Assembly (NCBI RefSeq): GCF_036320965.1
Contig: NC_092248.1
Span: 21,872,419 to 21,936,418, forward strand
Source: Panulirus ornatus
Taxonomy: Eukaryota > Arthropoda > Malacostraca > Decapoda > Palinuridae
DNA: 64,000 nt
Direction of reading: 5' to 3'
This document shows positions 14,611-30,203 of this stretch, one piece after another. Position numbers and translations under genes: made by a program. Position 1 is the stretch's first letter; each line of letters opens with the position of its first letter. Under the pieces are notes generated by a model that saw only the letters and a program-made list of their open reading frames with translations, had not been told where the DNA came from and made no database searches.

Positions 14611-15656
14611 TGGAGTTTGAGTTTGGATAGCAGGGGTCTGCTTTCCGTGCAATATACATAATAGTTGAGAATAGGTATGAGCAAATAAGGCCATTTTTCA
14701 TTCGTCTCTGGCACTTACTCATTATGTGGAAACTGACAAATAAGTGTGAAAAAAGAAAACTGCTGCTACACAAAACATTCTATGAACATTGACTGAAATT
14801 ATTTACTTAAAATTCATGCCCCAGGTTGATCGTAATCCTCAAGACACAAGAAAGCAGATTTTAGGAGTTTATGGATGACAGAGATACAGATTTTCAGTCT
14901 TGTATCTCTTATTCTGACGCTTGCCACATCAGAGATAGAGCATACTGGACCATAAAATTCTTCCCTCACCCTAAAATCCCACTCCACTTTCATTTCTAAT
15001 CAGAATCGTCAAAAAGCTGTAGTAGATAAACCCAAGCACTCCTTCGTAAAAAGTAAGTGTATTAATCAATCTCCCTGATCTTTAACTAAAACCAATAATA
15101 TGTCTAACTCAAAATTTCCTCCTCTCTTCAAATATGATTGATCTGTAACTAACCCTCCAACTGATGAAGCCACCCTTTTCAGTACCTTGCTGTTTTTTAT
15201 CTCCAATGTGGATGATTCCATATCTAGTCCTCCTCCACATCTCCAGCCAGTGAACCTGTGCCCTCTCTTATATCTTCCTAATACAGGATCTTCAGAGTAC
15301 TATCGCAGCTTCAAATGGCAAAGACGTACGGCCCAGTACTCTTTGAGTTCTAGGATAGTGTCCCTATAATCTTGCTCTGATACATGGTTGTCTATTTTAA
15401 GTCTGAAAACCAAAAACTTCCTTCATTTTGGAACCATGCCCATCCTAAGAAAAGACACTAATCTTACAATCCCAACTAATACCCATGTCCTCTCACTCTA
15501 CTATCTTGAAAGCATATGAAACTCTACTTAACTTTCTCAAAAACTTAGAATCCCACTCACTCATTTCGAACCACAGATAAGGGTTTTCTAGAGCAAGTTG
15601 TTTTCATCATATACATGTGAACATTACAACATGTTCTGATATATCTATCTATCTGT
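14611..15656. other. Unique DNA, no gene seen
   Basis: No repeat or coding match that I can support. Open frames are short and unlike known proteins. Confidence 0.4.
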
Positions 15657-15953
<297 letters not shown>

Positions 15954-15957
15954 TACA

Positions 15958-17613
15958 GCATGTTTGGATGGTATTGCAGTGGAATTTATTAAAAAAGGGG
16001 GTGAGTGTATTATTGACTGGCTGGTAAGGTTATTTAATGTATGTATGACTCATGGTGAGGTGCCTGAGGATTGGCGGAATGCGTGCACATTGCCATTGTA
16101 CAAAGGCAAAGGAGATAAGAGTGAGTGCTCAAATTACAGAGGTATAAGTTTGTTGAGTATTCCTGGGAAATTATATGGGAGGGTGTTGATTGAGAGGGTG
16201 AAGGCAGGTACAGAGCATCAGATTGGGGAAGAGCAGTGTGGTTTCAGAAGTGGTAGAGGATGTGTGGATCAGGTGTTTGCTTTGAAGAATGTATATGAGA
16301 AATACTTAGAAAAGCAAATGGATTTGTATGTAGCATTTATGGATCTGGAGAAGGCATATGATAGAGTTGATAGAGATGCTTTGTGGAAGGTATTAAGAAT
16401 ATATGGTGTGGGAGGCAAGTTCTTAGAAGCAGTGAAAAGTTTTTATCGAGGATGTAAGGCATGTGTACGTGTAGGAAGAGAGGAAAGTGATTGGTTCTCA
16501 GTGAATGTAGGTTTGCGGCAGGGGTGTGTGATGTCTCCATGGTTGTTTAATTTGTTTATGGATGGGGTTGTTAGGGAGGTGAATGCAAGAGTTTTGGAAA
16601 GAGGGGCAAGTATGAAGTCTGTTGGGGATGAGAGAGCTTGGGAAGTGAGTCAGTTGTTGTTCGCTGATGATACAGCGCTGGTGGCTGATTCATGTGAGAA
16701 ACTGCAGAAGCTGGTGACTGAGTTTGGTAAAGTGTGTGAAAGAAGAAAGTTAAGAGTAAATGTGAATAAGAGCAAGGTTATTAGGTACAGTAGGGTTGAG
16801 GGTCAAGTCAATTGGGAGGTAAGTTTGAATGGAGAAAAACTGGAGGAAGTAAAGTGTTTTAGATATCTGGGAGTGGATCTGGCAGCGGATGGAACCATGG
16901 AAGCGGAAGTGGATCATAGGATGGGGGAGGGGGCGAAAATTCTGGGAGCCTTGAAGAATGTGTGGAAATCGAGAACATTATCTCGGAAAGGAAAAATGTG
17001 TATGTTTGAAGGAATAGTGTTTCCAACAATGTTGTATGGTTGCGAGGCGTGGGCTATGGATAGAGTTGTGCGCAGGAGGATGGATGTGCTGGAAATGAGA
17101 TGTTTGAGGACAATGTGTGGTGTGAGGTGGTTTGATCGAGTAAGTAACGTAAGGGTAAGAGAGATGTGTGGAAATAAAAAGAGCGTGGTTGAGAGAGCAG
17201 AAGAGGGTGTTTTGAAATGGTTTGGGCACAAGGAGAGAATGAGTGAGGAAAGATTGACCAAGAGCATATATGTGTCGGAGGTGGAGGGAACGAGAAGTGG
17301 GAGACCAGATTGGTGGTGGAAAGATGGAATGAAAAAGATTTTGTGTGATCGGGGCCTGAACATGCAGGAGGGTGAAAGGCGGGCAAGGAATAGAGTGAAT
17401 TGGATCGATGTGGTATACCGGGGTTGACGTGCTGTCAGTGGATTGAATCAGGGCATGTGAAGCGTCTAGGGTAAACCATGGAAAGCTGTGTATGTATGTA
17501 TATTTGCGTGTGTGAATGTATGTATATACATGTGTATGGGGGTGGGTTGGGCCATTTCTTTCGTCTGTTTCCTTGCGCTACCTCGCAAACGCGGGAGACA
17601 GCGACAAAAAAAA

Positions 17614-17615
<2 letters not shown>
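15958..17615 (+). mobile_element. RTE retrotransposon, 5'-truncated, open RT frame, short-tail subfamily
   Basis: Open frame of 487 codons (15964-17427) beginning at [13 protein letters not shown], so the endonuclease and the linker are missing. RT blocks: [61 protein letters not shown] and [12 protein letters not shown]. The C-terminal part has [20 protein letters not shown] and a changed [10 protein letters not shown] (Met to Lys). It ends YRG followed by TGA, the marker of the short-tail subfamily. The tail (17428-17615) jumps from CCATGGAAAG to CTGTGTATGTATG and ends GCGGGAGACAGCGACAAAAA before (TA)n. Confidence 0.92.

Positions 17616-17617
<2 letters not shown>

Positions 17618-17702
<85 letters not shown>
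17618..17702. repeat. (TA)n, ~85 bp, between two facing RTE tails
   Basis: TA array with an RTE 3' tail on each side in opposite orientation, giving a tail-to-tail arrangement that could form a cruciform. Confidence 0.96.
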
Positions 17703-17704
<2 letters not shown>

Positions 17705-20302
17705 CCTTTGTCGCTGTCTCCCGCGTTAGCGAGGTAGTGCAAGGAAACAGACGAAAGAATGGCCCAACCCACCCACATCCACATGTATATACATACACGT
17801 CCACACACGCAAATATACATACCTATACATCTCAATGTACACATATATATACACACACAGACATATACATATATACACACGTATATGATTAATACTGTCT
17901 GCCTTTATTTATTCCCATCGCCAGCTCGCCACATATGGAATAACATCCTCTCCCCCCTCCTGTGTGCGAGGTAGCGCTAGGAAAACACAACAAAGGCCCC
18001 ATTCGTTCGCACTAAGACACTAGCTGTCATGTAATAATGCACCGAAACCACAGCTCCATTTCCACATCCAGGCCCCACACAACTTTCCATGGTTTACCCC
18101 AGACGCTTCACATGCCCTGGTTCAATCCATTGACAGCACGTCGACCCCGGTATACCACATCGTTCCAATTCATTCTATTCCTTGCACGCCTTTCACCCTC
18201 CTGCATGTTCAGGCCCCGATCACTCATAATCTTTTTCACTCCATCTTTCCACCTACAATTTGGTCTCCCACTTCTCCTCGTTCCCTCCAACTCTGAGACA
18301 TATATCCTCTTGGTCAATCTTTCCTCACTCATTCTCTCCATGTGCCCAAACCATTTCAAAACACCCTCTTCTGCTCTCTCAACCATACTCTTTTTATTTT
18401 CACACATCTCTCTTACCCTTACATTACTTACTCGATCAAACCACCTCACACCATATATCGTCCTCAAGCACCTCATTTCCAGCACATCCACCTTCCTGCG
18501 CACAACTCTATCCATAGCCCACGCCTCGCAACCATACAGCATTGTTGGAACCACTATTCCTTCAAACATACCCATTTTTCCTTTCCGAGATAATGTTCTC
18601 CACTTCAACACATTCTTCAAGGCTCCCATGATTTTCGCCCCTCCCCCACCCTATGATTCACTTCCGCTTCCATGGCTTCATTCGCTTCCAGATCCACTCC
18701 CAGATATCTAAAACATTTCACTTCCTTCAGTTTTTCTCCATTCAAACTTACCTCCCAGTTGAGTTGACCCTCAACCCTACAGTACCTAATAACCTTGCTC
18801 TTATTCACATTTACTCTTAACTTTCTTCTTTCACACACTTTACCAAACTCAGTCACCAGCTTCTGCAGTTTCTCACATGAATCAGCCACCAGCGTTGTAT
18901 CATCAGCGAACAACAACTGACTCACTTCCCAAGCTCTATCATCCAAAACAGACCGCATACTTACCCCTCATTCAAAAACTCTTGCATTTTCCACCCTAAC
19001 AACCCCATCCATAAACAAATTAGACAACCCTAGAGACATCACACACCCCTGCCGCAAGCCTACATTCACTGAGAACCAATCACTTTCCTCTCTTCCCACA
19101 CGCACACATGCCTTACATCCTCGATAAAAACTTTTCATTGCTTCTAACAACTTGCCTCTCACACCATATATTCTTAATACCTTCCACAGATCATCTCTAT
19201 CAACTCTATCATATGCCTTCTCCAAATCTGTAATTGCTACATACAAATCCATTTGCTTTTCTAAGTATTTCTCACATACATTCTTCAAAGCAAACACCTG
19301 ATCCACATATCCTCTACCACTTCTGAAACAACACTACTCTTCCCCGATCTGATGCTCTGTACATGCCTTCACCCTCTCATTCAATACCCTCTCATATAAT
19401 TTCCCAGGAATAATCAACAAACTTATACCTCTGTAATGTGAGCACTCACCTTTGTCCCCTTTGCCTTTGTACAATGGCACTATGCAAGCATTCCGCCAAT
19501 CCTCAGGCATCTCACCATGAATCATACATACATGAAATAACCTTACCAATCAGTGAACAATACAGTCACCACCTTTTTCAATGAATTCCATTGCAATACC
19601 ATCCCAAACCGCTGCCTTGCCGGCTTTCATCTTCAGCAAAGCTTTTACTACCTCTTCTCTCTTTACCAAATCATTTTCCCTAACCCTCTCACTTTGCACA
19701 CAACCTCGACCAAAACACCCTATATCTGCCACTCTGTCATCAAACACATTCAACAAACCTTCAACATACTCACTCCATCTCCTTCTCACATCACCACTAC
19801 TTATTATCACCTCCCCATTAGCCGCCTTCACTGAAGTTCCCATTTGTTCCCTTGTCTTACGCACTTTATTTACCTCCTTCCAAAACATCTCTCTATTCTC
19901 CCTAAAATTTAATGATACTCTCTCATCCCAGCTTTCATTTGCTCTCTTTTTCACCTCTTGCACCTTTCTCTTGACCTCCTGCCTCTTTCTATTATACATC
20001 TCCCAATCATTTGCATTATTTCCCTGCAAAAATCGTCCAAATGCCTCTCTCTTCTCTTTCACTAATAATCTTACTTCTTCATCCCACCACTCACTACCCT
20101 TTCTAATCTGCCCACCTCCCACCCTTCTCATGCCACAAGCATCTTTTGCGCAAGCCATCACTATTCCCTAAATATATCCCATTCCTCCCCCACTCCCCTT
20201 ACGTCCTTTGTTCTCACTTTTTTCCATTCTCTACTCAGTCTCTCCTGGTACTTCCTCGCACAAGTCTCCTTCCCAAGCTCACTTACTCTCACCAGTCTCT
20301 TC
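17703..20302 (-). mobile_element. RTE retrotransposon, long-tail subfamily, frameshifted, runs into assembly gap
   Basis: Tail 17703-18107 is the full long form with GCTACCTCGCTAACGCGGGA and an ACATGACAGCTAGTGTC-like segment. Coding from 18108 (stop after GLNQGM) up to the gap. Pieces in order from the 5' side: [140 protein letters not shown], and [17 protein letters not shown] to the end. The frame breaks near 18.62, 18.96, 19.32, 19.55 and 20.16 kb. The endonuclease would lie inside or beyond the N gap. Confidence 0.88.
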
Positions 20303-20402
20303 NNNNNNNNNNNNNNNNNNNNNNNNNNNNNNNNNNNNNNNNNNNNNNNNNNNNNNNNNNNNNNNNNNNNNNNNNNNNNNNNNNNNNNNNNNNNNNNNNN
20401 NN
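20303..20402. other. Assembly gap (100 N)
   Basis: Exactly 100 N, the usual placeholder for a gap of unknown size. RTE sequence on the left is minus strand and on the right plus strand, so the scaffold join lies inside repeats and its correctness is uncertain. Confidence 0.98.
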
Positions 20403-21597
20403 AATTATATGGGAGGGTATTGATTGAGAGGGTGAAGGCATGTACATTCATCCGATTGGAGAAGAGCAGTGTGGTTTCAGAAGTGGAAGAGGATGTGTGG
20501 ATCAGGTGTTTGCTTTGAAGAATGTATGTGAAAAATCTTAGAAAAGCAAATGGATTTGTATGTAGCATTTATGGATCTGGAAAAGGCATATGATAGAGTG
20601 ATAGAGATGCTCTGTGGAAGGTATTAAGAAGAAAGCTGAGCGTAAATGTTAATAAGAGCAAGGTTATTAGGTATAGTAGGGTTGAGGGACAAGTCAATTG
20701 GGAGGTAAGTTTGAATGGAGAAAAACTGGAGGAAATGAAGTGTTTTAGATATCTGGGAGTGGATTTGGTAGCGGATGGAACCATGGAAGCGGATGTGAAT
20801 CATAGGGTGGGGGAGGGGACAAAAGTTCTGGGAGCGTTGAAGAATGTGTGGAAGTCGAGAATATTATCTCGGAAATAAGTAATAATAGGGTAAGAGAGAT
20901 GTGTGGTAATAAAAAGAGTGTGGTTGAGGGAACAGAAGAGGGTGTTTTGAAATGGTTTGGTCACATGGAGAGAATGAGTAAGGAAAGATTGACCAAGAGG
21001 ATATATGTGTCAGAGGTGGAGCAAACGAGGAGAAGTGGGAGACCAAATTGGAGGTGGAAAGATGGAGTGAAAAAGATTTTGAGTGATCGGGGCCTGAACA
21101 TGCAGGAGGGTGAAAGGCGCGCAAGGAATAGAGTGAATTGGAACGATGTGGTATACCGGGGTCGACGTGCTGTCAATGGATTGAGCCAGGGCATGTGAAG
21201 CATCTGGGGTAAGCCATGGAAAGTTCTGTGGGGCCTGGATGTGGAAAAGGAGCTGTGGTTTCGGTGCATTATTACATGACAGCTAGAGACTGAGTGTGAA
21301 CGAATGTGGCCTTTATTGTCTTTTCCTAGCGCTACCTCGCGCACATGAAGGGGGAGGGGCTTGTTATTTCATGTGTGGCGGGGTGGCGATGGGAAAGAAT
21401 AAAGGCAGACTATGAATTATGTACATGTGTATATATGTATATGTCTGTGTGCATATATATGTATACGTTGCGATGTATAGGCATGTATATTTGCGTGTGT
21501 GGACGTGTATGTATATGCATGTGTATGTGGGTGGGTTGGGCCAATCTTTCGTCTGTTTCCTTGCGCTACCTCGCTAACGCGGGAGACAGCGACAAAG

Positions 21598-21599
<2 letters not shown>
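20403..21599 (+). mobile_element. RTE retrotransposon with two internal deletions, long-tail subfamily
   Basis: Begins at the assembly gap with AATTATATGGGAGGGTATTG. The first deletion joins GGAAGGTATTAAGA to AGAAAGCTGAGCGTAAATG near 20628, removing the catalytic FADD block. The second joins TTATCTCGGAAA to TAAGTAATAATAGGG near 20876. Both junctions show a few bases of microhomology. The last frame (20848-21198) ends GLSQGM, and the CGACGTGC form and full long tail (21199-21599) fit the older subfamily. The tail contains the block CCTAGCGCTACCTCGCGC and later CCTTGCGCTACCTCGCTAAC, an internal direct repeat. Confidence 0.88.

Positions 21600-21658
<59 letters not shown>
21600..21658. repeat. 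(TA)n, ~59 bp
   Basis: Follows directly on GACAGCGACAAAGCAA at the end of the RTE tail, as expected if (TA)n is the element's own 3' terminus. Unique DNA begins right after it, so 21658 may be a true insertion boundary. Confidence 0.96.
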
Positions 21659-21659
<1 letters not shown>

Positions 21660-23112
21660 CATTAAGGATTTCCTATAAATTATGTTACATGGAACGTGAA
21701 AGCTGATTGGTATTCAGTGTTATGTGATGTTGATATGTACAGAGTTTCATGGACTTGAAGGAAAGAAATTAAAGTAATGATGATGAACAATGAAAGATTT
21801 GCATACAGTCAGTAATTGAGGTATACTTACTACCTGATCACGGTATTGAATAATGATTTTTCTAGAACAGTAGTTTACTCATAGTAAATTTTACCCTGTA
21901 ACTGGCAGCACTGTTCCCATATTGGTAACAAAATGGAGTGACAAGATCCCCAGACTGCCTTGATAGCTAGAACTCTAACCTAGTGACAACTTACATGAAC
22001 TAAACACGAAATATTTTACAACTAAGAAATGAATAATTACTCAATGAAGCGTCTGGAAGTGTTTCAGAATGATATCCGGTCCATTCACCGAGATCTGGAA
22101 TTTTTCAGCCAAGTCAAAAGACATCAAAGGAGAAAAATGTGTCAAAGAAATTAATATAAATGCTTGCCCAGCCTCAATGGTCCTTTCAACAACGCCCCTC
22201 CACCCAAAAAAAAAATCCCTTTAAGAAATATAATAGTCACTGGCAACTGTAGACTGATTAACTAGCCGAAGTATTTATACCGAAGTTTCGATGGGAAATT
22301 TCATAAAGCTTTGTGGCTAAAACACTGGCGGGAAATCGAGAAAGATTAGTGGGAATTTGAAGCTGCTCAACATGACTTAATATCAATAGATTATAAGATG
22401 TAAACACACATCCCTTCGCTGGGAACATCAAAACGTAATAGATATTACAACTTTTCCTTACCGTATATACTCGATTACCATACAGCTCGAAAGGTCAAAT
22501 ATATGTAAGTTGGAAGGGTCTTTGGTTTAGCTATAATTGTCTCCTGTAAGTGGAACAAATTAGCCACTCAGTGACTGCATAGTTGGATGAGAAATTCGAG
22601 TTGCTTGACATTGATATCAATAAAACATGAAATACATACATCAGAAAGTAATATACATTACAACTTTGATTTACTTACCGTATAGATAATCAACTATTTG
22701 TAAATTTGGTGAGGCTATAATTTTCGCCTGTGGTTAAAGCAATTCGGCCACTGAACGACTACATATTTCGGTAAATTTTCACAATTCCTCCGAATCTTAC
22801 CAACAGATCTAACTACTGCATGATACATGAAGGCAACCGGGACCCCATGATCAAAAAGTTCTGATACTGACGAATATCATAAAACTGGATTCATTAAAGA
22901 TAGAAATGTGGAACAGTGTCATCTACAGGCTGCCCTTTACCGGAATATTAAACTATCTCAAGATTCACCTCCGTTCCCCCCAACCCCCAACCTCCTGTCT
23001 CAATATCTTTTCTGGGCTGAGCTAGCTTAAGATAAGTGGTATAAACCTAACCAACCCAGACTCAATTAAATAATATTGATGTGGGGACGAGACCTAAGGG
23101 GATCCGTGTTAG

Positions 23113-23118
<6 letters not shown>
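21659..23118. other. Unique DNA with degenerate ~200-bp duplications
   Basis: No gene seen. Two related blocks, about 22350-22580 and 22591-22770, share in the same order ATTACAACTTT, TTACCGTATA, GCTATAATT...CGCCTGT or GTCTCCTGT, and GCCACT...GACTGCATA or GCCACTGAACGACTACATA. Part of a third copy may lie at 22240-22350 (GGCTAAAACACTGGCGGGAA). This is an old tandem duplication of non-coding sequence. Confidence 0.5.

Positions 23119-23199
<81 letters not shown>
23119..23199. repeat. (TA)n, ~81 bp
   Basis: Left partner of a TA pair that encloses a short RTE tail relic. Confidence 0.96.
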
Positions 23200-23200
<1 letters not shown>

Positions 23201-23204
23201 TTTG

Positions 23205-23268
23205 TCTGCCATCATTTGTCTGTTTCCTGGAGCTGCCTCGCTGACTCGAGAAACAGTGATTATGTATG

Positions 23269-23270
<2 letters not shown>
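23205..23270 (+). mobile_element. RTE 3' tail relic between two (TA)n arrays
   Basis: TTTGTCTGTTTCCTGGAGCT followed by GCCTCGCTGACTCGAGAAACAGTGATTATG is a mutated version of the GTTTCCTTGCGCTACCTCGC tail block. Confidence 0.6.

Positions 23271-23351
<81 letters not shown>
23271..23351. repeat. (TA)n, ~81 bp
   Basis: Follows the 3' end of the tail relic and abuts unique DNA on the right. Confidence 0.96.
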
Positions 23352-23355
<4 letters not shown>

Positions 23356-25297
23356 AACTATCAGAGAACCTAACCATAAGTTTCCCCTTGAAATGATGGC
23401 TTCAACATAGAGTTCAAGCTGCACACAGTAAATGACGCATATTTCGAAGTAAATTTCGAGGCTACTCACCGGCTGATGCATCTTCACAGATGTCGTCTTC
23501 CCATCCAAACTCCCGCAGCAGTAAACAGAATGAATACACTTATTTCTTAAACTTTACAATAGTCAGTTATTTCTTTCTATGTTTCACAAGTTAGTGCACT
23601 TATGGCAACTACTTGCATAGCACAACACAATGTATAAAATCACATAGTTAAAGATGGCAAGATCTGCCATATTTCTCCACCATTGCCTCTAGAAATTTTG
23701 GCGCCAACAACGTTTCTGCATCTAAAAATGATATGGATTTCTGAACTACGTCCTCTAGATTCTACAAAATAGTAGTTCAACAATCTTTGAATTATGAAAA
23801 CTTTTTTGGATGTTTTTTGGTATTCTTAACATTATTCTATGTGTATAAGACAATTTTTTTCAAGAACGTAACACTCGCCGAAAGAATCAGGCCTTCATTG
23901 GTGAAAAGACGATTTTCAAGTCATCGTAAAAGAGATAATATTTCCGTATAATGTTGAACTCAACTTGTGGCGAGTGTTACGTGATATTCCCGCCATTTTG
24001 GCAAAATCTCGTGGTAAGTACCAGTCGGGAAGTAGATACCGATCTTGAAATTTCATTATTAACTTTTCCACACAAGCAAGGACTAGCCGCTTTGATTCTA
24101 AGGTTTGTAGATCTTACAGATCCTCTTATTTGTTGTACTATTGACAATGTAAACCGTTCGTGTTTCTCTAATTGTTTTATTATATGATTAGGTGATAATG
24201 TAAGCTCTCATGCCTGTTGGATTGTCCTTTGAATTAGCTCACATTCAAAGTGGGGTACACTACGAGCAATTTTAGTTATGATAATGTCACATATTCCCTC
24301 CATTGCCTTCAGAAGTATGGAGCCAATAACCATGCTTCTGAATCAATAACGGTACTTCGGAATCATGAGGTTTCAGACCTACGGCCCGACCGTATGAATC
24401 TAAACACAAACAATAAATGGGTTCAGTAGAGAGATAGTTGTAGTGTCAAGTGTGTGTCAAAGGCGGGTCTCGAAAATAAGCGTGTTATTCGGTCTGTACG
24501 TTACAATTATGTGACGTATCACAATGACCTGTTGAACTAATGTTTGTGTTATAAGCACTTATTTGAGAACTTCTTTTCCGACGACATTCCAAGGAAAAGG
24601 GAAGGTAGTGTCTTTTATTGTGTACAACAGCGAGCCTTGTCCTCTGTGGTATGTATGCCATCAAAAAATACGAAGTAGTTTTTCGTTCGCAAAGCGCGTT
24701 TAGAGTTTTACTTTGTTGCATGTTTTTGTTTAGGTTGTTTGAGCATGGCTATGTATTTAATGTAACATTATAATCTGCTGCTTTCGATTGATACACGTTC
24801 CTTATTGAACATATATCTAGTTAACCACCTATTTGTACACTGCGGAAGGGAGTTTTACTCCTGCAGGATCCCGATTCTTATTTCTTATTTTTGAGTAACC
24901 GGTTGTACTCTTTTTATGTTATTTCCTGTTTGCATGTTCGTTTATATATGTTTTACCGTTTTATTTGTTTCCGTGCATGGACTCTACAGTATCATTTTTT
25001 AATAGTTGTATCCTGAAAAATGTTTTGTACATATAGTGTTGACTATCTGACATCTTTTAACGATTTTTCGTAACTCAATTAGAATGTCATTTTCATGTCT
25101 GGTTAATCGTCTTTTGACATTTTGTGTATTGGTGCAAATTGTCCCAGCGCCAGTTACAAAACTTGGTAGTGCACTCGATTTTTTTATTACTAAAATAGCA
25201 ATGAAGTAGCCTGACTCATATGCAGGTTAATGTCTTAATACAAGTTAAACAAAACCTGTATGATTGCAAGTATTCTAGGATGTGAAATACATGATAT
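23352..25297. other. Unique DNA with old duplicated blocks and promoter-like motifs
   Basis: No gene assigned. 23668-23755 and 24287-24370 are diverged copies (CATATTTCTCCACCATTGCC versus CATATTCCCTCCATTGCCTT, each followed by GGCGCCAA or GGAGCCAA). TTCCCGCCATTTTGGCAAAA at 23988 reads in reverse as GCCAAAATGGCGGGAA, a YY1/E2F-like promoter motif. The stretch AAAATCTCG...TTTGATTCTAAGG near 24005-24105 has a counterpart at 27110-27205. The open frame 23951-24187 has no recognisable domain. Confidence 0.45.
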
Positions 25298-26545
25298 GGT
25301 TTTTGTCAGTATAAGTAAATTCATTCATATATGTTTTTAAGCTAGGTTAGGATTGTTAAAGTATGATTTTAGTCAGTATAAGTAAAATTATTCATATATG
25401 TTTTAAGCTAGGTTAGGATTGTTAAAGTATGATTTTCGTCAGTATAAGTAAATATATTCATATATGTTTTAAGTTAGGTTAGAATTGTTAAAGTATGATT
25501 TTCGTCAGTATAAGTAAATATATTCATATATGTTTTAAGTTAGGTTAGAATTGTTAAAGTATGATTTTCGTCAGTATAAGTAAATATATTCATATATGTT
25601 TTAAGTTAGGTTAGGATTGTTAAAGTATGATTTTCGTCATTATAAGTAAATATATTCATATATGTTTTAAGTTAGGTTAGAATTGTTAAAGTATGATTTT
25701 CGTCAGTATAAGTAAATATATTCATATATGTTTTAAGTTAGGTTAGAATTGTTAAAGTATGATTTTCGTCAGTATAAGTAAATATATTCATATATGTTTT
25801 AAGTTAGGTTAGAATTGTTAAAGTATGATTTTCGTCAGTATAAGTAAATATATTCATATATGTTTTAAGTTAGGTTAGAATGGTTAAAGTATGATTTTCG
25901 TCAGTATAAGTAAATATATTCATATATGTTTTAAGTTAGGTTAGAATTGTTAAAGTATGATTTTCGTCAGTATAAGTAAATATATTCATATATGTTTTAA
26001 GTTAGGTTAGCATTGTTAAAGTATGATTTTCGTCAGTATAAGTAAATATATTCATATATGTTTTAAGTTAGGTTAGGATTGTTAAAGTGTGATTTTCGTC
26101 ATTATAAGTAAATATATTCATATATGTTTTAAGTTAGGTTAGGATTGTTAAAGTATGGTTTTCGTCAGTATAAGTAAATAAATTCATATATGTTTTAAGT
26201 TAGGTTAGGATTGTTAAAGTATGATTTTCGTCAGTATAAGTAAATATATTCATATATGTTTTAAGTTAGGTTAGGATTGTTAAAGTATGATTTTCGTCAG
26301 TATAAGTAAATATATTCATATATGTTTAAGTTAGGTTAGGATTGTTAAAGTATGATTTTCGTCAGTATAAGTAAATATATTCATATGTGTTTTAAGTTAG
26401 GTTAGGATTGTTAAAGTATGATTTTCGTCAGTGTAAGTAAATATATTCATATATGTTTTAAGTTAGGTTAGTATTGTTAAAGTATGATTTTCGTCAGTAT
26501 AAGTAAATATATTCATATATGTTTTAAGATAGGATTGTTAAAGTA
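25298..26545. repeat. 66-bp satellite, about 19 tandem copies
   Basis: Period is exactly 66 bp (for example GATTTTCGTC at 25431 and 25497). A unit contains GTATGATTTTCGTCAGTATA, AGTAAATATATTCATATATG and TTTTAAGTTAGGTTAGGATT. Copies are more than 95% alike in the middle and more diverged at the left edge (AGTCAGT, GCTAGG). Short variant positions (GGATTG or GAATTG, GTCAGT or GTCATT) tell copies apart. Each unit holds TTAGGTTAG, i.e. close to two arthropod telomeric TTAGG units in a row. Confidence 0.95.
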
Positions 26546-29958
<3,413 letters not shown>

Positions 29959-29971
29959 TATATATATATAT

Positions 29972-30203
29972 TCAAACAATTCGCCATTTCCCGCATTAGC
30001 AAGGTAGCGTTAAGAACGGAGGACTGGGCCTCTGAGGGAATATCCTCACCTGGTCCCCTTCTCTGTTCCTTCTTTTGGAAAATCAAAAAAAAAAAAAACA
30101 CAAGAGGGGAGGATTTCCAGCCCCCCGCTCCCTCCCCTTTTAGTCGCCTTCTACGACACGCAGGGAATACGTGGGAAGTATTCTTTCTCCATTATCCCCA
30201 GGG

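Noticed and set aside
25298..26545. CRISPR-like array
   Set aside because: The 66-bp units are continuous, with no unique spacers between repeats, and the context is eukaryotic.
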